A DNA stretch of 64,000 nucleotides from Buddleja alternifolia. Taxonomy: Eukaryota; Streptophyta; Magnoliopsida; Lamiales; Scrophulariaceae. This document shows positions 56,472 through 64,000 of this stretch, one piece after another. The stretch lies in NCBI GenBank assembly GCA_019426215.1, contig CM033393.1:28584591-28648590 (forward strand), written 5' to 3'. The position numbers and the translations under genes are program-made. A model generated the notes under the pieces. The model was given only the letters and a program-made list of their open reading frames with translations, was not told the origin of the DNA and did not search any database. Numbering within the stretch: position 1 is the first letter of the stretch; every line of letters begins with the position of its first letter.

Positions 56472-59400
56472 ATGCCAGCTTGGTGGGGTAAAAGATCTGG
56501 GCGGAGCAAAGATTCAGAAAACTCTGAAAAGGCTTCATCAGTGAAGAATAATAATGAAAATAATAAGAGAGGCAAAGAAGCTGTGAATAGTAATAATAAT
56601 AGTAAAGTGAAGAGCTTTGAGGAGGCTGTAGTGCAACAATCCAGAAATTCGCCAAGAAATAGCAGAGATTTCACGGGTACAGCAGCAGGAGGAGGAGGAA
56701 GAGAATTAAATTCATCGGGATTTTCGGGGTTTGATTCGGCGTCGTCTTTGGATAAAGGGCACCCATTACCCAGACCATCGGAGTCATCATCAAATGATCA
56801 TCATCATGTTCATGTTCATGGTGTGGGGTTTGCATCCGTGGGGTCCAGCTCTGTTTCTAGTGACGGATCATCTGCCTCCTCCTCCGATGACCATACCCAT
56901 CTTGCTCTACCTGTTGATCATCCTGCTTTTAGGTTTCTTTCTTTCTTTCATTCCTTTTTTTTTTTTAATTTCTGAGTTTTGTGGTTGTGGATCTGATACA
57001 CGGTGTTAGATTACGGTTACTTAGCTGCTTCTTTCTTTTTCTCCTCTAGTACCTGGATTATATTTTTTACTCATGAATTTGGTTGCTGCTCTGCTCATCT
57101 TTTTACTTGAAATCCAAGATTAGGTTTGACTTCCAACCCAACCCTCCATTTCATAAAAAATTAAGATTTTAACCCACATCCGCTTTGGATGAATCCAACG
57201 CAATAACAGGACAATTGGATTTATAATTATCATGTGATTGGCTTCGATTCTATCATTGTTGATGTGAAAAATGTCAGACAAGAGGTTGCTTGTATGGTTT
57301 GAGCTATTATGCCTCAATGCTGGAACTGCAGCTAATGTTATGGAATATTCTTTGACAGAGGACATGGGGAGACCCGATTAAGTCCGTTACAACGAAGTCC
57401 AGTTCGATCGAGGTGTACTACGACTGCCACGTCACCTCTTCATGCACGACTTAGTGGTATTAATTTGGATTCTCCGGGTTCAAAACTGGAAGATGGAAAG
57501 AATGAATTTCATAGGCTTCCACTCCCGCCTGGTTCTCCATCTAGCCCCTCTGCACTGCCGACCCCGAGAAGTCCTGGAGTGACTGAGAGCTCATGTAGTA
57601 ATTCTTCCAGGTGGAGGAAAGGGAGGCTTCTTGGAAGAGGCACTTTTGGTCACGTTTACCTCGGCTTTAACAGGTAATGAGGATTCATGCCACAAATTGG
57701 AAAAAGAGGTATACAGTCCGTAGTTGGTCTTTGTTCAAATGAATATAAAATAGAGTTTCCACACAGTAAGTATTGAAATCAAAAAAGGGGGAAGGTGGCA
57801 TCGCAGTGCCATGCTCCCCCCAAATGCTCTGTGAATACTTCTTATTTTTACACACAAACATATATGTATATATATTGTACATACTAATGTGTCCTTTTGT
57901 ATTTAATGAGATTGTGGACCAGCCCCCTCTGAAAATTCCCATGGATTGTTCCTGTGTGTATGTATGTGCATTTGTATTAGTATATACTTGTACAATACTT
58001 ATCATAGTTTAATTCAGTGGGAGTTGGTTTCTGTGAGACACCCATTTTTCCAACTATCGAGATTAATCGACACTATTTCTCTTCTTATACGTCTCAGAAT
58101 GACTATCTAGATGTAATTCTTTTGGAAGGATAACCATGAACTCCAAAAAATGTTGATAGTTTTTCATAAGGAAGTAAAGTTCAGAATTCTTATAACATTT
58201 CACTTAAGACTTTACTCATAGAATGGAGATGAAGAATGCAAAATCTAATCATAACTAATAGTAACTTAGTTAACACTTCAATTGTATTCATATTGATTTA
58301 CATTTTCCTTGATTATGTACAGATAGTACTTTGTATAATTTTGAATTTTGGAAAAAGTATTTGACATTACCATTAAGGCTTCCATTCATAAAATCTTAAC
58401 TCGTTCACTGAATGGAATTGTCCATGTGACTGGGATATTGGTAGCAAAAGAATACTGGTCACAACTGCAATGACTATAAACCTTTAGTTCTTTTACACGT
58501 CAATTCTTATCATTAATGTTGTAATGTCTCATTTGGCAGTGAGAATGGGCAAATGTGCGCAATAAAAGAAGTTAAAGTCGTTTCGGATGATCAATCATCC
58601 AAAGAAAGTCTGAAGCAACTGAACCAGGTCCACCCCAATACTTGCTTTAGCTTACAATAGTGCCTACTTTAGATTTTAAGGCCTTGTTATTATCTATTGT
58701 CGTAGTGACGCATTTGGTTATCTGAACAGGAGATAACCTTGCTAAGTCAGCTTTCACATGCAAACATTGTTCAATACTACGGAAGTGATCTGGTACAAAT
58801 TTATTTCATTTACTTTCAATCTATTATTATTTCATACTTCCGCATGTATTATCAATTATCCTATTTTTGCTTGGGTTTAGTTTATGCTGCCCAGGTGGAT
58901 TGTGGGCTGATAGATGATACATGGTGATGTCATCGTTGTACTTTATTTCACTTCATGACATCATCATTGTACACATCCAACGGTTCATAGGCCTAATCAA
59001 TACTAAGAAGCGGGTGGCATGAATTAAACCTTTGGCTTTTGCATCTTTTAAAACAATGGTAATTATTGCACCTTGTAACAATGCTCACCTCATCGCCAGA
59101 GTGAAGAAAGATTATCGGTTTATTTGGAGTATGTTTCTGGAGGCTCTATCCACAAATTACTGCAAGAATATGGGGCATTTGGGGAACCCGTTATACAAAA
59201 TTACACCCGTCAGATTCTCTGTGGCCTTGCTTACTTACATGGACGAAATACAGTTCACAGGTGCCACTTCTCTCTCTTATGTGATCACTTCACATTGTTT
59301 GATAGAATCTCGGCGTATTTAAAATATTATCTCTTCTCTGCAGAGATATCAAAGGAGCAAACATTTTGGTAGACCCCAATGGTGAAATTAAACTAGCTGA

Positions 59401-62400
59401 TTTTGGCATGGCAAAACATGTAAGTATTGGTCTCTCTTGAATTATTTTCTCTTTTTGTAGCAAATTTACCTGGTTGGAGAAACTGTAGAAATGTGTATCT
59501 GACTTTAGCGAAGTAACAGTGGCCGAAACTCAGCTGTATTTCTTATAACATGACTTACCAATTAGCTTTATAAGAGGCCCAAGTATAGTCAGTGTAAGTA
59601 GATCATGTACTACTGGAGTAGGAAAGATTATAGCCCAGAACCGGTTCTGCCCACGTGCAACCGCATAACAAGCGTAATTGCACCATGTGATTGGTCAGTT
59701 TCGTTGGTAAGTGAATCCATCACTTGGCATGTGTAAATTTAATTGCACTGTGATTCGGTGAGGTTCGGTGTAGCCAAACCAGGTGCAGACTAGAATTTCC
59801 CATGAACTGGGACTGTATATTTTTCTTTTAAAAGATAATTATTAGGACTATAGTATAACTTTGACTTAGCAAGTGAAAACAATATAATTGTTCTCTATTT
59901 CAATAAAAATGAAAATCCTATTAAATAAGGAAAATATTTTGGCCCTATATATGTCTCTTCCAAAATGGACAAGAAGAGTCTTATGCACCTAGATTAAGTA
60001 AACTTCTTTTTCTGATACCATGATGTCATTTTTGGGAAATCCAAAAACAAAGAAAAAACACACACGAGATTTACTATAAAGACCAAAACACATTTCGAAG
60101 CATGAAGATGTCAATTTTTATTTTTATATAAATCTGAAAAATGTATTGATGTGTAGCATTCATTGCACTTACTGTAATCTAATATTTTTTCTTTGACAGA
60201 TAGCAGCTTCTTCTTCAATGCTATCCTTCAAAGGAAGCCCATATTGGATGGCACCAGAGGTCTGTCTCTATTACATGAATATACATATTCACAATGACGT
60301 TTAAGACAGTTTTCCTTGTAGTGTTGAATTACACTTATGTTGTTTCCTCAGGTTGTTATGAATACAAATGGTTACAGCCTTCCGGTTGATATCTGGAGCT
60401 TAGGATGCACAGTTCTTGAAATGGCAACGTCAAAACCGCCTTGGAGCCAATATGAAGGGGTCAGACATAATAACTTAACTTATTGATGTCAACTTCGTTC
60501 AACTCTTAAGGTTGGAGTGCCTATGATATTAAGTTTTTTTTTTTTTTTTTGCTTTGTATCTTAACAGGTTGCTGCTATATTTAAAATTGGGAACAGCAAA
60601 GATGCTCCAGCGATTCCTGATCATCTATCTGCTGATGCAAAAAGTTTTATAAAGCTATGTTTGCAACGAGAACCATCTGCAAGGCCCACGGCATCTCAAC
60701 TATTGGGTCACCCTTTTGTTAGAAACCAAACAACAGTAAGAGCAACAAATGTCAATATTACACGAGAAGCATTTCCTCGTGCCTTTGATGGAAGCCGCAC
60801 TCCGGTAATTCTTTTCAAACTGCTTGATTTCCTTTGTTTCTTATAAAAGAAAGGTGAAATGGTGTCCATTGTAATTCTGATCGATTTTGGTTTGTTCTTT
60901 ACGATGTCTTTGAGGCGTTCAAGTTATCAAGGCTTAGCAAGATGTTTTATACGATCTGACTAAATTTTCATCTCTGTATTTCATGGCAGACTGCTTTGGA
61001 GATGCACCCTAGCCGAACAAACAACAGTCCTTTTGATAGAGACGATGTGTCAAGGTCATCAGTACCAAGGACCTTAATAAACCCGAGGTAAGCATTGATG
61101 TAGGAGAACTGTTGCTAAACAAATTAAAGTTAAAGGGTGAACCCCCCCCACCCCCCCCCACCGGGTCCATAAGAGTTTGCCTCTGTGTACTCTCAAGCTC
61201 ACCACCTTATCCATTGTATTACACCTCCACCCTGGGGACTTGTAAGACTGCTGCTCCCTTGTACTCTCAAATCGAATCACTTTATCCCTCTCAACTCTTC
61301 AAATTTTCACATTTAGTGAACTTTCGTTTTAATTACCAGCTGTTTTTATTAGTTTTGTGGTGCTAGTTAAAACGATAGCTAGCTTGGTTGCGCCAAAAGG
61401 CCATGCCTTTGTGCGCTGTATTTCTTTGATTCTCTCATTTAATGCCTTTGAAATTCCCCAAAAAAAGAAAAATGTTAGAAAACCATTGCTTTGTGTTTCT
61501 TGAACCAATGTACTTTGTAGTAGCACAACAAACAGAAAGAACATGTGGTGGAAATTAGTTATATATTAATCGAAATGTTGTGTTTAACTGCAAAATTCTT
61601 TTCTGTTTTTTCTAGTACACAATATATTGGTGAAACAAAACGATGATTTTCTAACGGTTTAGCAATTATATTATAATATTTTGGCTATGAGTTAAAGGAA
61701 GTGAGCAAGCTAGATGTTTTGAAGAGTTCAGGGGGAGTAAAGTGATGGATTTGAGCGTACAAATTGGCAAACTTTTATACGTTTAAAATTCAAGGGTCTA
61801 AAATGATGATTTTGAAAGTACATGGGGAAAGTTCCTACTGGTCCAGAGTTCAAGGGGTAAATTGAAATTTAAGTTAAAACTAATCTTATCTTTAACTAAG
61901 AACTCCAGATAAACTAATACTAATTCACTTTAATTCATCAAATGTATCCCAAAACTGTGCTCAAGCCTATTTAGGCTTTGATAAGTAAGGAAATGAAATC
62001 CAAAAAATGAGAAATACTACCATGTAGGGAAATATAATAAATACAGAACCTAATTACTTAAGGCGAATATCCAATCTAATTCCTTCTCCTTCCCCTTCAA
62101 ACATGCTCTACTGAAATCAAACAATCATTTTATTTCTGCGTATTGCAATAGTTGATAATTGTTGGTTTATCATTATGGTTGCAGGGATAATGCAAGAACA
62201 ATAACATCATTGCCTGTATCTCCGTCGTCAAGCCCGTTACGACAGGATGGAGCAGCGTACAGGAACTTATTTCTTTCTCCACCCCATCCCTCTTATATCT
62301 CTGTTGGGCAAAGCAGTAGTAGTAATTACAGTGATCATCACTCAGTATTTCAGTTAAGGCCCAACTCAAGAAGCTCAGTTGATCCATGGCTTGAAATCCC

Positions 62401-62452
62401 ACAATTTAGAGCTCAACCACTCGTTAGATCCCCCAACAGAACCATCCTATAA
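56472..62452 (+). CDS. MAPKKK3: MAPKKK3/5-type mitogen-activated protein kinase kinase kinase (11 exons, 644 aa)
   Basis: Coding exons: 56472-56932, 57359-57673, 58540-58627, 58730-58792, 59100-59260, 59344-59419, 60200-60259, 60352-60459, 60568-60804, 60990-61087, 62185-62452. All introns are GT-AG and the phases agree, giving 644 residues without a break. The start is [10 protein letters not shown], as in MAPKKK3 proteins; an upstream in-frame ATG at 56451 is less likely. Residues 1-240 are Ser/Asn/Pro-rich and include [10 protein letters not shown]. The kinase domain spans about 240-494: glycine loop GRGTFG, AIKEV with Lys268, HRDIKGAN with Asp364, DFG with Asp382, GSPYWMAPE, and GHPF at its end. 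The C-terminus has [14 protein letters not shown] and [10 protein letters not shown]. The enzyme phosphorylates MAPKKs, in Arabidopsis MKK4/MKK5 upstream of MPK3/MPK6 in immunity and development. The exact paralogue (3 or 5) is an inference. Confidence 0.93.
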
Positions 62453-63209
62453 TTTGCTGAAATATTTTGAATCTCCTTGTGGGGCCTCGTTATCTAGAAT
62501 TGCATTGTGTGGATGATGCTTTGTCCCATAGTGGCATAGCATATGAAGCATGGAAGTGTTGTTGCTCGCGTAGTACTTTAAAGATATAGTGGGATTCGGC
62601 AATGAAGATCGGAATGTAACATCGGAGGGACAGTATGTAATCATGGTGAAACAAAATCACATGTGAGGTGAACGGTTTTTATTTTATTGGTATACGCTGT
62701 AATATTAGCCCTCTCTGTTGATGGCTCTATGTAAATAGAGATGGCCAGAGCAGAGAGATTGTGTTGTATGGCAGTGGAATGTTGATAAAGAATGGTGAGC
62801 TACAAAATCATTATCATTATTATTTTCAAGTATTTCATGAGCTAGTATTAGCCTGTTTGCTAGTTGCCAGAATCTCTTATAAGTTCATAAAAATAAAATA
62901 TTAAGATGTTTTATAAGCTCATTCTAAATAACGAGGGCTACTTAACTTTGATGATCTCATATTTGATAGATTCAGTTAATTATAAAGTGTAAATGACAAA
63001 ATTTAAAGTTTAACATCTTATAAATTTCATGTACTTGTTTTCTCCAAGCACTTCAAGATAAGAATATATCTTAAAATACAATCTAACGTCACATAAATTC
63101 CCAAAAAACTAAAAAATTATAGGATACAGGAAGTTATAACAATTTTGAAATAAACTTTGCCTGATATGCTCTAAATTGAGTCTCTTTCATTTTTTATAGA
63201 GTTTTAGAG
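62453..63209 (+). other. 3' untranslated region and downstream spacer of the kinase gene
   Basis: No ORF is supported. Possible polyadenylation signals are the AATAAA at about 62892 and weaker AT-rich words near 62783. The boundary of the transcript cannot be fixed from sequence alone. Confidence 0.5.
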
Positions 63210-63377
63210 TGTCAGTATATATTGAGAGAGAAGAAGAGATAGTGGTATGTGTGTATCTATCTTGTCTTACAAATGTATATAGGAGAAATGTACAAATATA
63301 CGAGATACAAGACATAAAGAGAAATGGGCTTGGGCTTATACACAATGGGCTTGTATATTACATATATTACACTAACA
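63210..63377 (-). repeat. 3' LTR of the right-edge copia element (168 bp)
   Basis: In element orientation it begins TGTTAGTGTAATATATG at 63377 and ends ATATACTGACA at 63210. The 5 bp beyond it (TAGAG, 63205-63209) would be one copy of the target-site duplication; the other is outside the window. Confidence 0.75.
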
Positions 63378-63391
63378 CTCCCTCCCCCCGC
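63378..63391 (-). other. polypurine tract of the right-edge copia element
   Basis: On the minus strand this reads GCGGGGGGAGGGAG, directly before the LTR start. Confidence 0.85.
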
Positions 63392-63394
63392 AAT

Positions 63395-64000
63395 CTAAGC
63401 TGTGGGACCAACGCGAAGATTGGTCCGTAATTGTATAAACTTTGCAGGTGATAAGGCTTTGGTAAAGATATCAGCAACTTGCGCAGCAGTAGGAACATAT
63501 TTCACCAAAACATCACCGGCTGCTACTTTTTCTCAAACAAAGTGATAGTCGATCTCGATGTGCTTCGTACGAGCATGGAAGACAGGATTAAGTACTAAGT
63601 ATATGGCACTCACATTGTCGCAGTAAACGATGATCGGGCTGGGTAAGAAAACTCCAAGGTCTCGGAGAATATATCAAAGCCAGCAGGTTTCTGCAACAGA
63701 ATATGCAACCGAACGATACTCTGATTCCGTGCTCGAACGAGAAACTGTAGCTTGTTTCTTGGCAGACCAAGAAATGAGATTGTCCCCAAGATACACGACA
63801 TAACCTGTGGTAGAGCGACGACTATCGGGACAGCCTGCCCAATCAGAATCAGCGAAAAAAGTAAGCGAATCCAAAGAAGATGGACGAATAAGAAGACCAA
63901 AATCAAGAGTACCCCGTATATATCTTAGAATACGCTTAACCATCTGATAATGAGCAAGACGAGGAGCATGCATGAACTGACTCACAAGAGTGACAGAGTA
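63395..64000 (-). pseudogene. RT/RNase H C-terminus of the right-edge copia element
   Basis: The minus-strand frame shows FMHAPRLAHYQMVKRILRYI (RT tether), ADSDWAGCPDSRRSTTGYVV, LISWSAKKQATVSRSSTESE (RNase H), then a TGA at 63676-63674. It resumes [20 protein letters not shown] and [12 protein letters not shown], has another TGA, and continues VKYVPTAAQVADIFTKALSP to a natural TAG at 63397-63395. All parts are in one frame, so only two nonsense changes break it in this stretch. Both stops stand where related copia proteins have Arg, consistent with CGA to TGA change at methylated CpG. Confidence 0.87.

Larger units (their letters stand above)
63210..64000 (-). mobile_element. short-LTR Ty1/copia retrotransposon (Ale/Retrofit-like), 3' end only
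   Basis: On the minus strand, the end of pol is followed by a PPT and a 168-bp 3' LTR. The rest of the element lies to the right of the window. The short LTR and RNase H motifs such as [14 protein letters not shown] suggest the Ale/Retrofit group; this placement is inferred. Confidence 0.82.

Noticed and set aside
56471..56975. Continuation of the kinase first exon past 56932
   Set aside because: Reading on gives a Phe-rich low-complexity tail, while the GT donor at 56933 joins in phase to 57359 and restores family-like sequence.
57685..58012. ORFs on both strands within the kinase second intron
   Set aside because: They are intronic, AT-rich, overlapping and lack any family features.

Overview
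The window is plant nuclear DNA, almost certainly from a eudicot (possibly an asterid; that placement is a guess). The evidence is one intron-rich plant MAPKKK gene with GT-AG introns, strongly AT-rich spacers and dense Ty1/copia LTR retrotransposons primed by initiator tRNA-Met. There are no bacterial operons, CRISPR arrays or rRNA genes.

Layout. (1) 1-3884: the 5' end of a minus-strand copia element ('element 1': gag start, long leader, PBS, 1.58-kb LTR). It sits inside the 5' LTR of (2) 3885-14185: a Sirevirus-like copia element ('S') with gag, a truncated pol and a broken ~1,250-codon extra ORF after pol. S is itself inserted in the 5' LTR of (3) an old copia element 'C' (pieces at 14186-15361 and 26463-32100). 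C is also interrupted by (4) copia element 'D' (15362-26462), whose leader carries a tRNA-derived SINE. So element 1 lies in S, S in C, D in C, and the SINE in D. (5) 32101-35151: a tandem-repeat region holding a solo LTR ('E'), a 120-bp tandem duplication and a Ty3/gypsy-like LTR remnant. (6) 35157-42794: copia element 'G' with 434/430-bp LTRs, a perfect 5-bp target-site duplication and a decayed interior. (7) 42800-46041: spacer with a ~1-kb long-terminal-inverted-repeat element. (8) 46042-55221: copia element 'F', full length, broken gag-pol. (9) 55222-63209: the only host gene found, a MAPKKK3/5-type protein kinase (11 coding exons, 644 aa, apparently intact), with a large hairpin-forming repeat about 600 bp upstream and microsatellites just before the start codon. 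(10) 63210-64000: 3' LTR and pol end of a short-LTR copia element on the minus strand.

Elements 1, D, E and F have related long LTRs (shared blocks such as GAGTCGCGCTA), and 1, D and F have related gag starts, so they belong to one copia superfamily branch. None of the retroelements seen here has an intact gag-pol. The most informative feature is the 5' side of D. Its LTR appears to have been rebuilt by copying the chimeric 3' LTR plus adjoining C sequence, leaving a duplicated ~1.9-kb tract that ends at a 3-bp microhomology. I found no convincing new cellular system. The candidates for novelty are the extra ORF of S, the repair-type duplication in D, the hairpin array in the F leader, the non-autonomous element G, and the inverted-repeat elements near the kinase gene.
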